Positions 24,656 to 37,200 of a stretch of 64,000 bases of DNA are shown here, piece by piece. Every line of letters begins with the position of its first letter. Position 1 is the stretch's first letter. The stretch is from Lineus longissimus (lineage: Eukaryota; Nemertea; Pilidiophora; Heteronemertea; Lineidae): contig NC_088320.1 of NCBI RefSeq assembly GCF_910592395.1, positions 5,084,001 through 5,148,000 of the forward strand, read 5' to 3'. The position numbers and the translations under genes were made by a program. The notes under the pieces are model-generated. The model saw only the letters and a program-made list of their open reading frames with translations. It did no database searches and had not been told where the DNA came from.

Positions 24656-24729
24656 CTTAAATGACGCATCTAATATTCGTCTAAATGTTTCAAGCGTGCG
24701 AACACGCATCCTTGAAACCACATGTTTTG
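24656..24729 (-). CDS. Candidate penultimate exon of a minus-strand gene
   Basis: A 74-nt frame lies between an acceptor (AAATGCAG) and a strong donor (AAG|GTGAGT). It starts in phase 1, ends in phase 0, and encodes the basic helix-like MRVRTLETFRRILDASFK. The phase-0 end joins the frame at 24442. No family recognised. Confidence 0.35.
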
Positions 24730-25130
24730 CTGCATTTTAAACTATTCTTGAACAGGAACATTAAAAACTGGAAGAATCCCGAGGGTTTATAATAAACTGG
24801 AACGAATAATAAGATGATTACACTCGCGAAATTAATTTGTAATATAGGAAAATACAACGACATCGTTATGAAATGTAATCTTATAAGTATCAGGGAGGTT
24901 GTCCACACAGTAATCTGAGCCGTCAATGTATAGTTTTTCAGACGACTCGCCCAAACACCCACACCATATGCGTACCCTCCCCTTCCTACGTAAAGTTCCT
25001 TTTTGCAAAAGTTGCTTGTTAAAAATCTGGTATGTTTTGTTGGCATGATGCTGGAAACAGTTTTGATATTTATGTTAATTAAAGTAGTACTTCAGTCAGC
25101 GAATACCCCGCCCCCCCCATGACGTCCAAT

Positions 25131-25174
25131 ACAATAAACAACTCGAATGTTTAGTTCCAGCCTCACCCGAAATC
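25131..25174 (+). repeat. 44-bp direct repeat, first copy
   Basis: Matches 25299-25342 at about 42 of 44 bases (shared ACAATAAACAACTCGAAT and TAGTTCCAGCCTCACCCG). The flanks differ. Confidence 0.7.
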
Positions 25175-25298
25175 CACCCCTTTTTCCATCTTTGTTCGTT
25201 TTAAAATGACAATGGCGGGAAAAGACGAGATACATGGGGGAGGTGGTTGGTGTGAGGTGATAGCGGGCATTCTGGACTAACGGGCCATACTAGTCGCT

Positions 25299-25342
25299 AC
25301 AATAAACAACTCGAATTGTTAGTTCCAGCCTCACCCGAAATC
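25299..25342 (+). repeat. 44-bp direct repeat, second copy
   Basis: Second copy of the repeat at 25131-25174; 124 unique bases lie between the copies. Confidence 0.7.
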
Positions 25343-25603
25343 AACAACGGTTAACAAGTCGCCATATAAGTATAAACTGTAATGACAAAGATGATATCGA
25401 TAACTAAGAACGTATCACAATGATCATGTTATTGGCAGGGCTTATCCTGCGGGAAAAGACCATGCGTCCCAGAAAATGGACAAATCTAGCATCCCGATGT
25501 GAACAAGTACTAAGGTTGCCTATCTTTGTACACGCTACAAGATCTTTATCTACCTTTTCTAATGAGATATGTGAGACATTGTTCAGACTATAATGCAGCC
25601 CAG

Positions 25604-25833
25604 ACCAATTATTGTACCTGGTGTATCTTGATAATAAAACCCTTCGTCGAGTTAGGAATACGGTTCTGAGATGCGGCTACGATTTGGTCAGTGTCGCTGA
25701 TTATGGAGATGGGTATCATGGAGAAAAAGGAACAACTTTCGTTCACATGAGCGGCGTCAGGATTTCCGAAGGGGTAGGGTCGTTTTGCGAAGGGCAATTC
25801 ACGAACACTTATAATCAGCTCAATTTTGAAAAT
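25604..25833 (+). CDS. Candidate internal exon, unidentified protein
   Basis: A frame of 76 codons between acceptor GCAGCCCAG and donor AAT|GTGAGT (phase 1 in, phase 0 out). It has a Gly-rich hydrophilic middle (DYGDGYHGEKGTTFVHMSG). Family not recognised; upstream and downstream exons not found. Confidence 0.25.
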
Positions 25834-27414
25834 GTGAGTATTGGGTTTTAACTGTAGTCTGAGCTGCCCCAGAAGTTTTATTTGTTAATCACCTCACTGT
25901 GCTGAAGTTAGTGCTGGTTATTAAGTTTTTTTGGTTTCCTGATATTATGAAGAACGATACTGCAATAGAATTCACAAAGATTAAAATATCGGTGTCAGTT
26001 TGATAGCGGATCGTTATTGTCAACAACCAACTGTTGCTTGTGTGCTGTTCTCAAAACATACATTCACCGATTTCCAAGAGCACAAATTGACAGCCCCTAG
26101 ATAGCTCCATCTGATTGGCTCGTTGCAATAGAGCACCTGGTGCTAGGCATGAATCGGCACCTTTGATTGGACAACCCTCAGAAACTAACCAAGGTTTTAG
26201 GAAATCCTTGATTTCTTTTCGAATGTTCCCTCATATACATGTCATGGCGTATACCGCAAGTGAAACCACATCTTGTGGCGGACAAAATGCCTGTGCGATT
26301 GTTTTTCCCCCCATAAGGTCGTTAGAGGTGATGCTGAAGACGCTCATCATCAATCATTTTTACCTAGCCTTGCCTTCACAACTCCCAATTATCCGAACAG
26401 CGGCGTGACATTTTTTGCAAAGCCAAAGCCACGGTTTCTTTCAGGCTTGTATCATTAAAAACGCAATAAATCTTATATTGGCCGCAAAGAGTAGCGGTAA
26501 TGAGATTTCATTCACATGGCCAGCGTTAAAAAATAGGCCTATTTAGCTAAGGCTTGCGTATCTTTAGCACCTGAGGTCAGCTTTATAAGGTCGCCATACT
26601 CCCATGTATCCCACATGTATTTTATCAATTCTTGAAACGACGTCTGTATATTGAAAAGAGCGCACATGTAACGAGCTAAATGTTTAATTATGACATTCTT
26701 ACGCCGACTTGCCTTGAAGTATCAATAACTACCGGCCTCTAAATACTTGTTGATAAAGCTGTTTGAGCTACATAGTTTGGAGTACTACAACGCGTGTAAG
26801 GGTCATTCGTATGAGTAATGGCGGTCTAGGTGCCCCAGGTCCATTATTTTTATTTGCCCTTGCTGACTTAGGCCCAAAAACCGATGCCCAAATGGGTGTC
26901 AGATTCATCAAGCCCTCAGACAAGCCGTCCAGTTTTGGCTGCTCGAATACCTAATATATTTATCAAGTCTTTTCATCCCAATGCAGTGGTACCCCGACCA
27001 ACTCATATTTTCAGCAGCACAAGATGTTTAAGCAGTGTCAAAGTCTTGGGGGTCAGAAGGGCGTTTCCTCTATTAGTTGAGTGGTGATCAGCTAGGTTAA
27101 AATTACGACAGGCAGTTTCCCTGAGGCCACCGCATTAATTCAAGTTGCCATATTCGGAGGTCAAATAAGACATTCATAGCTTATTTTTTCTTTTAGGCTG
27201 ATGAGAAATCGGGTTATTATTGAGTCCGACGAAAGTCCCACGTAGACATGTGGTACATTCCTACAATATTCTGCTTTTAGGTTGATGAGCATTAGGGTGA
27301 TTGTGACAGGCGGACTCCCTTCAGTCCCCACAGTAAATATACGGTATTCGAACAACAAATAATGAGAGGTGCATTTGTTCCGATCAGCAAACAAATGAAC
27401 CTTTTGCCGGATCG

Positions 27415-27575
27415 CGACCCGGTCAATATCTGCAGCTTCTTGAAAGATGCCTCGCGGCGAGAAGTAATGTTCCGTGCTGGCCGTTGCCCGGCGCCGGGGT
27501 CCGCGGCCATGCTTGAGGAGGAATCCATCATGCCTGCCCCCGGTCGCGCTGGTCCATCAGCAATCTGTCACGCAA
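27415..27575. other. CpG-rich island, possible exon
   Basis: A short stretch far richer in CpG than its surroundings. On the minus strand an ATG at 27531 (or 27528) starts a Ser- and Ala-rich N-terminus (MDSSSSMAADPGAGQRPAR) leading to a weak donor AAAG|GTTCAT. On the plus strand a 113-codon frame crosses the same bases. It may be a first exon with CpG-island character; strand uncertain. Confidence 0.27.
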
Positions 27576-27940
27576 TTGGCCATTTTCATGACAGTTTGTT
27601 TTTTTCTCTGCTAGCAGCAATGATATGTTTCATTAGAGAGCTCTCGGTAACGGACTCCCGCCGATTTGCTTGTGATCCACCTGTGAGCTCTGCTATACAT
27701 TGATGTACATAGTCATGTTCAAACTCTCGTTCAAGTAAGCTTGAAACCAGTTGACATCATGACATGTCATGACGAGGTATTTATCGCAGATGGTGAATTC
27801 GGTTCGACCATGATATTATCTGCCGACCGATAAGGAATTTTGTATGGTATCCATGTAACCAAGAACTAACAAAGACTAAGAATGTGGAGGCAATACCATC
27901 ACACCACAACACAACGAGAACCTTGACAGATTCAAAAGAT

Positions 27941-28394
27941 CATTACGTTACAGCTCCATGAAGAAAAAACCACTCGTACAGCTCTAAAACGCCTTTTGGA
28001 GCGGTACGAATTATCAATATTGTGTCTTATAATCCTCAGATAAGCAAATCAGTTGTGTGATCGTCCAGACACGAAAGAAAAAAAAGTACAACATTTTGCT
28101 GCGATGCTTTTGGTAACTAGACAGTTCGCAAACAAATGTATCTAACAAATAGCTTTTTAAAAAATTAAAATACTGTGACATAACGAATTTATAACTATTG
28201 TATTTAGTTTGCCCAGTGTTGGTCATATCGCGCGCTGTCCATTGTTTGATCAAACCCGCCCATTGTCCCAGAGCTCATACCCCATTGTAGTGCTTGACTC
28301 TCTGTGCAGGGATTAGCCCAACGGAACAATAGGCCCAATCTTGGGAGGACCTCAATTGTTCGATTTTGGTTCTAAAGGGCCTGTAAACGTAATG
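27941..28394 (+). mobile_element. MITE family 1, copy B (full length)
   Basis: A 454-bp element bounded by CATTACGT-TACAG and CTGTAAACGTAATG inverted ends. It shares most of its length with the copy at 57995-58439, including the GATCGTCCAG and ATCGCGCGCTGTCC blocks. No transposase frame. Confidence 0.8.
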
Positions 28395-28430
28395 GTTAAA
28401 AACGATACTCTTTGAGGAGTGGAGGAACAG

Positions 28431-28444
28431 GGGGGGGGGGGGGG
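28431..28444 (+). repeat. G homopolymer tract
   Basis: Run of 14 G, about 40 bp beyond the right end of MITE copy B. A similar G run is at 10386-10395. Confidence 0.85.
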
Positions 28445-30890
28445 CATTGAGCGTGGTGTTTACCGCGGAATGGTAATTAAGTGACATGTTAAGACATGGA
28501 AGTGCCCTATGTCACGTCCCAGACTCACCGGCATAAAGCTGATCGGAGAGTAACAGTTGAAGAGTTTCCTTTTACTGTAAACCGAATACGTTCCAAAAAT
28601 ATTACGGACAACTTCCATTCCTTAAAAGTGTTGCATCATACCTGCTGTCAAGGCATCTCTAAAATGTGCTTTTTTCATGTTAGCTGTTGATAAACCCCGG
28701 TAATCTGAGTGGATAGGCATATCATAAATACGAAGTTTCAAAAGCAAATAATGTTTCCCTCGTTCGACAACAAACAACAATTGACTTGTATCTTTATTTC
28801 TTTGAAGGGCCCTCGATAAATTCACCGCTGACCCTCCTATATGTACGAACGGATTAGCCAGTGGAGTCTGTTTGTGATCGCCTAATTAAGATTCGATTGT
28901 GTGACGCAGGTCCTCGTCCTTCGGGGGCGCCGATGTGTTTTTCCAGCCGCCATTGCATTCTTCGCGGTTAATTTGGCTTATGCATAAAAGGACAACAAAA
29001 ATTGGTTATTAGGCAATCCAAGTGTCAATGATATCACCGGCAGACACTTGGGGCCCAGCTGCTTTTTGTGAGTAATCGCGTCATCTGCTCTCTTTGTTTG
29101 TGAAGTTTTTTGATAAGACCATTCTCCGTGCTCACCAGGGAGTCTGCCCGTCCCGGCGACAATCATGAACCTCAGGTGTGCCGGCGACGACTCGAGACAT
29201 GAGATAGTGTTGTGATTATTTTCTTTTGTTATTTTTTCGACGCATGACCTGTCCAATCATAACGACGAGACAGTTCTCATCAAGCTCGTTCGTGACTGGT
29301 CAAGATACACAACCAATCACAAATTCGTGATTTGAAGACTTACAGAGACACAACTCATCAGCGGCGGCTGCTCAAAACCATTGGGAGGCTCTTCGTCATT
29401 CGTGGATTTGGAAAAGTAACACACTAAAGTGTACCCAGGAGTGGGGAACTGATACCTAATTAGAGGGATGGTGGTTTTGCAAAACACCGTATACGGAATT
29501 CGCTATAAGCGTTTTGACGATGTTTTTTTCCATCTCTGTTTCAAATTTGATACACAAAAAGCCAAGAAGTCATTCCTTTTCTTTTGGAACGCAAAGCATC
29601 GAAAGAGAGCGATCTTGGCATAAAGTTCGTCGCTCTTGTTAGCGGGGATAGTTAGGAGATGATATAATCATCCTAAGCGGGAAAATAACGAATAAAAATG
29701 ACATCCTTCGTTTATCAGAAACATGCTTTGAGTTGTTGAGTAGGTTATGATGCTCTCCTTAAGATGATTTACTCACTTTCTTTATCGGCGTTCTATTCAC
29801 GGTTTTGATTAGATAAATTGAAAGCTGCCATTAAAGAGCAATAAAACTGCATAATGGTACTCACAGGTTAAATACAGCATTAAGCGTATGCGATGTGCGA
29901 TGCCTCGATAGACAACAAAGGGAAATTTGAGGACGTCCTATTATACTTAATTCCGTAAATGCATTTTGTAGTGTTATGTGGAGGTTGTCTCGTGAATACA
30001 CGGCATGGTGTGTATACATTCTGTTGTGTTATGTATAAATGTATAAGGTGTCAAAGAATGATTAGACCTTTCTCCAGCAAGGTGAATATTGCATACCGAT
30101 AAGCCATCACGAAAACACATTTGATTAATTACATGTATACTGTAATTTCTAAAAAAGATATACTTGGAGAAGATGAGATTTTATAGAAGGAGACATCTCA
30201 TTTGTCGGATTTTTGAAATTATCTTTAGCTGATTGCGTGTAACTTCGCGTGTTTGGTTGCACTCGTGGATCGCCGACACCATATGCTTGTATCAATATTG
30301 AGCATGCACCTTGTCGAGAATTAGCAATTGTTTTTTAGTCATTCAGGTTTCTAATCTGACGTGCAATACATTCGTCATAGAGAATGTCGGATGCAACTGA
30401 CGGCTTTCCCCTCGGGCAGCTGTGCACATTCACTTTATTTTTGCCTTCAAACGATTCACCTCCAGTAGAATCCGAATTATTTTGCCTGGAAATCACTCGG
30501 CGACAGTGAAGTTTTTATTCTTCGGGCCATCATCTGGCCATCACTAGTGGTTTGTTGGCATGATGCAGAAATCTATCTCCGTCAAAATCTGTCACCTGGC
30601 TTCATGAGTCATCACCTGCCGGAGAACTGCAACAATTTTTATCCTTCCCTTCATTTTCCAAATAAAGCATTAGGCAGCAATTGGAAAAGTGCTCTTCTAA
30701 GACGTCAATGCGAAGATGAAAATCGTGTTTTGTTGCTTTTTTCATTGACCGAAACGGTGAAATGATATTTCTGCATTATGCGCTGCCGTTACATTGAAGA
30801 AATTGAGCCTTTTTTTCTTTCAACCGCTCCTTTTAATTAACCGAAGTGTCCTCGTTTCATCTTCTATGCGGGTCGCTATATGCATTAAAT
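28445..30890. other. Non-coding stretch
   Basis: Only short chance frames. No repeat recognised. Confidence 0.5.
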
Positions 30891-30902
30891 TATTGGCCGG
30901 GT

Positions 30903-31051
30903 CTATTTGGCAAGCCGCTCGCCGAACAGGCATCTTTTTTTGTCCTGTTTGGAGAGCCGCTTGCCAAACAGCACTAAAAATCCACCCTGTTCGGCAAGCC
31001 GGGCTTGCCAAACAGGGCAAAAATACTACCCTCTTTGGCGAGCCGGAGAGG
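30903..31051. repeat. Cluster of near-perfect palindromes (units 1-4)
   Basis: Four units at about 30903-30930, 30944-30971, 30985-31017 and 31029-31051 built on the arm CTGTTTGGCAAGCC followed by its reverse complement. Unit 3 has about 16-bp arms with one mismatch; unit 4 is degenerate. The open frames across them are by-products of the repeats. Confidence 0.75.
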
Positions 31052-31397
31052 TTACAACAAGTTGGCCAATCAGAGAGCAGTGACGTCATATTCGAATTTA
31101 TATGCGCATATTTAACAATGGCCGACTTCCCGCTCTCGATTCAATTTCTGTTACTAAACTGGGGTTTTGGTCAATAATCCATGAAGAAGCATGTACATGT
31201 ACATGACTGTATGGATTTACAAAAAAAGTCATAAACGTTATTTAACTGATAAGCATGTTAAATGCATTAGTGTGCATTTCTAAAGGCGTTTCACTGTAAC
31301 ACCAGTGTTGCTGACCGTGTTGCTACGAATGATAATGAGCTCCTGGATGATTGAATATGCATGAGTTCGGCTCTCCATCTAGGGCAGAAAAAAGGCG

Positions 31398-31426
31398 CTG
31401 TTTGGTAAGCCGGGCTTGCCAAATAG
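31398..31426. repeat. Fifth, isolated palindr unit
   Basis: The same palindrome (CTGTTTGGTAAGCC then GGGCTTGCCAAATAG) about 350 bp from the cluster. Confidence 0.7.
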
Positions 31427-33589
31427 TCACTTCCTAAATTATTTCCCTTGCTGGTTAAGGACCCATGAAAACTTTTCATAATGTACTGTCTATCTTATTT
31501 TCGTGTAGGCCTATTAAGCAAACCAAGATGTTAAGATAGATATACCTAATTTTCAATTTATTTGATGGAAAGGTACTTGCAGCATCGAACACACTCCCAT
31601 AAAGCTTATCCTACAATTATCATTTGTACAGCTACAACTGACGAAGGTAAGATCCATTACAGAATTTGATATCATCGCACGTCTCTTATCTTATAAAAAG
31701 GTACCACGAATGGCAAAGGCAGAGAATTACTGTCGTAATCACGAGGAAGCATTTACTTTTTCTATAATAGACGTATGAACAATAAAATCCCCGGGGTACG
31801 AATGACCTAAAAATCCCCTATGTCGCACCAAGTAATTTTTCAGAAACAGCATTAGCTGCATAGTAAAAACGACGATATTAGCTTAATGATATAGTGTTTC
31901 AGTAGGAGTGATATTGAGACAGGGGTAACTTTCTCCTAATGTGTCTTCATACTCCTTTTGTGGTTCAGCGTATGCTGTTTCAGTGCATGTTTTTATCAGC
32001 TGAGTTAGATATTGCCATTGAGGCTAAAGGTCCGTCCGTCATGTAAGTGATATTGGGTTGCTGTTGTTGTTGTAAACAAGGTAAACCTGATTCCTTCCTC
32101 CCCGATGTCATACCACATACCGAGCCCCCTTTACGACTGCAGACAACATTCGGTGTCTATTTTGCAGTAATAAGACGCGATTGACTGAAGGCTTTGCGGT
32201 GTCATAACTGTTATTATAGTTTTAAAACCACCACTTTATACACTTTGTGAAATGTTTGATCGCCTCACCTAGGAGTGTAGAGCATCCTAGGAATATTTTA
32301 TTTCCGGACGCCTCAATTAAAAATCTGTCTCATCACCTGGTGTAGACCCAATTTCCAGTGGTCACGTCATAAAAACTGTGATTTACTACATGAGTTACAG
32401 TTATCGAGTCAGATAAAATAAGCTGAGTGCCCATTACAATAAAGTCAACATGAAGTCATGGTATGCTCAGAGGCCGTTCCCTCCCCAGCCCCCCGACGCG
32501 CTAAGGTAATAACGGTAATGCGTCATAGCAGTACCGAAACATCCCACCAGCTTTTATCACAGTTCAAGAAACGGCGATCAAATTACACTGGTGAGAAGTC
32601 CTTCGCCTCCCTGACATCACAGACAGTTCATATCGCTGGAAGATAATAATGGGAATAAACCTGGCGAGACCAGAATCTCAAAGGTGGTAAAATTATACGT
32701 CGACTCCGTAAACACTGGCATTGGTCGAACACTATTTTCGGTGCGGCGACCAAAATAGAAACGGGCGGGTAATTTGCGTGCAAAGGTCAGATGGCTTAAT
32801 TTTTGACAAAAAATATCATTAAGGATATTAAAGAGAAAGAGAATATCCCAAGAGCGCCCTCTATTTCTTAGACACCATATTTCTTTACGGTTTCGCAAAA
32901 GGCAAAACTAATCAAGGCAGTCACGGGGACAAGTGGCTCTTCCAACCTTGACAGCATCGAATGCAGCAAACATACAATGGAACAGGGGCACGGCCTCTCC
33001 GGCCCTCAAAGAGGCTTAGTGGCAGAATTGCCCGCAACCAGAGCTAACACCGATGTTTCGCCGCATGGCTCAATAGTAATATCGCATGTTAGCAAGTATT
33101 TGGCCAGCATTACGCGGGGTTGACACCACTAACGCGAATGAATCGCTTGTTTGTCTTGATAGCTTCCGTGTCACCTGAAGAGTGACAGTGCAGTCAGGAA
33201 AATGTCCGTTTATGCATTATTAGGTAGGTTTCTCGACAATGTTCAAAACGATTTTCCCTGATGCCTGTTACAACTTGGTATAAAAGATGAATGACATGTA
33301 CGAGTGCCGCGTCAATGAATTCGTGCAGGACTTATAAATGCTACCAACGAAGGGCTCCCATCTTGACCCAACCTCCTGCGCAAGTACCTTTTGTGAGTTG
33401 TCATTTCTGACCCCGACCCTCAAGATACTACCAATACACCCTCTGACGATGCATCCCTAATACTAGGAGCGGGTATTGTTACGTCTTTTGTGTCTCTGGG
33501 GGTTCAGAATGAGAAACCCCGGGATAAGCCAAGCATCTCATCACATTTGGACAAGACATTATCCGTTTATCGCACCTCGACCAAGAGAT

Positions 33590-33618
33590 AGGGCCGCACG
33601 TCTTAATCATGCGGCCCT
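33590..33618. other. Perfect GC-rich hairpin
   Basis: A 9-bp perfect stem (AGGGCCGCA / TGCGGCCCT) with an 11-nt loop. No gene context. Confidence 0.5.
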
Positions 33619-34086
33619 TTGTCATGAAATGAAATCTCGGGCATAAGGGGATAACTGTAACCTGTAATAGTTTTATAACTAATGGGATCGCGTGGTTATT
33701 GTCGTTAGTCTTGACCAGACATGTCCTATAGATACATGTACCACCCCGAGTCTGGAAAAGCCTCAGTGCACTTCTTGAGACAACGAACAAGGGTTATACA
33801 TTTATGATTCTGTATCCCAGGTTTTGGATTATTTGGTACAAACAATAGGACAATGCAATAATGGCTAAAACATCTTCCCACTTAGAGAACACGCGTCTGC
33901 GGTGACATAGCTATCACGTGGCTGGTTCTCCAGTAAATAGTTTTTTGTGATAACAGTGAAGTGGCAAGGCTTGTAAACCTGTACTCGTTCCCTCGACTTT
34001 TGACTATTCATATGTTATTGGAACTGATCCCTCTGTTGGTCAATCAAATCGAAAATGACCCATTCACGACAGCAAAATTGACTGAA

Positions 34087-34287
34087 AAATAACGAGTTTT
34101 GAAATATGTACTAGTTTGACCACTGTTGGTCATATCGCGCGCTGCCTGTTGTTTGATTTAACCCGCCCATTGTCCGAGAGCTTATATTCCATTGTAATGC
34201 TCGACTGTTTAGGGATTAGGCTCACGGAACAATAGGCCCAATCTTGGGAGGAACTGAATTGATCGAACTTGGGCCTGTAAACGTAAT
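34087..34287 (+). mobile_element. MITE family 1, copy C (half element)
   Basis: Matches the right half of copy B, from the ATCGCGCGCTG block to the GGGCCTGTAAACGTAAT terminus; the left half is missing. It interrupts a minus-strand open frame at 34288-34463. Confidence 0.7.
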
Positions 34288-37200
34288 CTGACACAAAAGC
34301 ACTTTTGCACCAGCATCGTCAATTGCTTTCGCACATAGTGTGCTGCACGTGGCAATTTCAGGCCAGTTAAAGGGGCCTCGAGCTCCAACTCACAAGTTGG
34401 ACGCCCTTCTACTGTGCCAATCATCGCATAATGTTCAGGTAATGCTTTGAAACTGATCAGCACTTAATATCCCTTGACAAAATTGCCCCAAAAACGATTT
34501 GAACGAAAGTGATGATGGTACATAATAGGTCGAGACGATGGGACCTTTGGTCATCCCGTGGGATCACTAACGAGTGACTGAGAGCTGATTTAAATTCCTA
34601 AAGCGTTCGTGCTGAAGCAATTTAAATCCTGATAACAGCCGGAACGATAACAGGTTAATGTGGGTGTTAGAAACAGCGAATCGAGACGGAACGACGAAGA
34701 TGAGCTCAACGACTCGAAGGAAAGTTATCGAATGGCTTTACGTAGATGTAATGATAATGAAACAGCGTAGATTTAAGTAAACGTACGTAGTAAACTCTTA
34801 AAGGACATATTCGAAACTGGTCACCCGATCTTGGTACATGAAACATAATAATGAAGGCAGTTTTCACAACACCTTAGAAGACTAAGTACGAAGTATGTAT
34901 TGTCTTTCATCGACGACGACGACGAGTTTTTCCGATTACTCGTTATACTGAGAATGAAAGCCGATTCATGGGTGTCGGGGAATTGCGCAGGCGCTGACGA
35001 CACCACAGACCTTCGTGCATTAAACTTTGTCGTTCGTAAGGGTCGCGTTTCGCAAGGCTTTATATAAGGGCTTCGAACGACGAAGTGCAAAGTATTTAAA
35101 CGTGTTTTATCAAAAAAAAATTGGAAAGTTTTCCTGATTTCTCTTACAAGAACTAGTAATCATGAAATTGCATAGAAAGTTCTAGAGTACCAGATTCGTT
35201 GTCAACACATCATATTTTGAGAATCATTTTTGAGATAAATATCCGGTTTAATGAATAGCCGCTGGCAATCCTAATCGTAAAATAGTTTCATAGTCAATAA
35301 GAATAATCTTTTAATTATTGACGAAGATTTATGGTATTGTATCACAAACAGCAAAATTTCACATAAAAAACACAAACGTTAATTTTTCGCAAAAATATGA
35401 TTTTTATTTTGGCAATTGCGAAAATGCCTCCGGCTGTGTTTTGTTTTTTCATGCACATGCTGTTATACCAAAACAAGTGAAAATAGCATACTTTGCAAAA
35501 AAATAACACGAGATCACGTCAAATCGCAGTTAGTATGCTTCTATAAACCTATCCTATTATCTGGGAATATTCACCAGGTATGAGCGTATGAGCGTTATAT
35601 CGGCTACATACACCGGCGGGATTTAAATGTGGACTTTTCCTCCTTAAATAACGAAGAAGGCGGGCAAAACAGGATTTTGGTCCGTTTCACAGTTTAACAG
35701 TCAAATCTTGAGCAAAAGCCTCTTCTTGCTAGTCAGAAAATCTTCAAGTGACGTCAACTCGAAAAGCTTTCAGAGTTTTTCGAAAAATCTCTTCAATTGT
35801 GAGAAGGCGACGCAAGCACTAATTAGCAAAACTGTTGAAGAAGGTTGGCGTAATGGATCTGGTTTTGCCTAAGGGAATCACGGTTTGGAGTCCCACTTAA
35901 AGGTTAATTTAAGATCGAACCTCAGTTTTAGTTTCAAATGTTGCTTCGAATACCGGCAACAGAGAGTCTAAGAGATCAGAAGGTTTACGTAACGATAATT
36001 GTACATTATATATTTCGCGTAATGATTCACAAGAAATTGTGTAGTCGTTAGTGCTGCGTTTAATAAAACTTTGTTAGTTATTTTGAAAGGAAAAGTTTCC
36101 CAAGGATCATGTTTACTATTAAAAACTGACTTATACTAACCGAATTCTTTCTGTCACAATAGTTTTGAAATTCCGATATAGATTTTTAATTATCGCATCC
36201 TTTCAATAAGATCCAGATCCATTTCAGAACAAATCACGCTTATTTACTCACACTGGTACAACTGCAGTTATAAGTAATTTCGCGCGAAAGTGCATTTATC
36301 TTAAATTAATAGTAAAGTAATTTAACAATAATGCCCGCAGTTAAATGAGTATAAAATATACTCTGATCGATAGAGAAACTAATGGGTTTGTTTTCGAGTT
36401 ATTGATCGACTATAATTGAACTTAAGAGGATGAAATCGACGGAACAAAAATCTCTTGCACTAAATATGCCGAAGTTTATACCGAGGATAACCTTGCAGCA
36501 AAGTTTGGACATATCGGAAATCCGGGGCGTTAAATTTCTGTGCCATCGAACTAATTGTTTCAGACAATCAAATAGGCTAACACTTAGCAAGGTATTACCA
36601 CTCATAAGAGAGTAAGCATTGACTGTTTACAATTTCCCGAAGCAATGTGCCAAATGCAACCATTCCGAAAATACTTCTATTAGCATTTCTCACATTTACT
36701 CGACTGAAACGCTCGCTAGTGAGAGAGATTTTTAAAAATCTCGTTCCTAGCAGCTGTAACTCGAACCAACGAGTGGTATTCTAGTGGTATCTTACCAGTT
36801 TCGTTTAAACGAATTAAGATTTATTCACCCTATTCGAAATCGGCGCCAATCCAAAAGAAAAAGAGCCAACTCCTTTACACTTCATTCAAAGCCGCCGATA
36901 AAATCTGAGAAAAATTATGACAGCAATTGACATTATTTTAAGAAACCAAGAATTATGCCCTACTTCGGCAGATTACCCATTTGAGAATAAGCAAGACTAG
37001 AATATAAAGGAAGATACGAAAAAGTCTTACCTGAGAAACAGACCCTCGTATTGTATCAGCTCTTTCGAATCATGTGCGAATCTACGTCTAGTCCAGTTGT
37101 ATCAACTCTGTAGGTGCAATTATCGAGATTTTATCCATACGCCTACAGACAAGTCATGATTATTAATGAATGCGCGCGCATCCTCCGTCATCAGCCGTGC

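Noticed and set aside
30794-31177. 127-codon plus frame and 89-codon minus frame
   Set aside because: Both are made by the palindrome cluster, which reads open on both strands.
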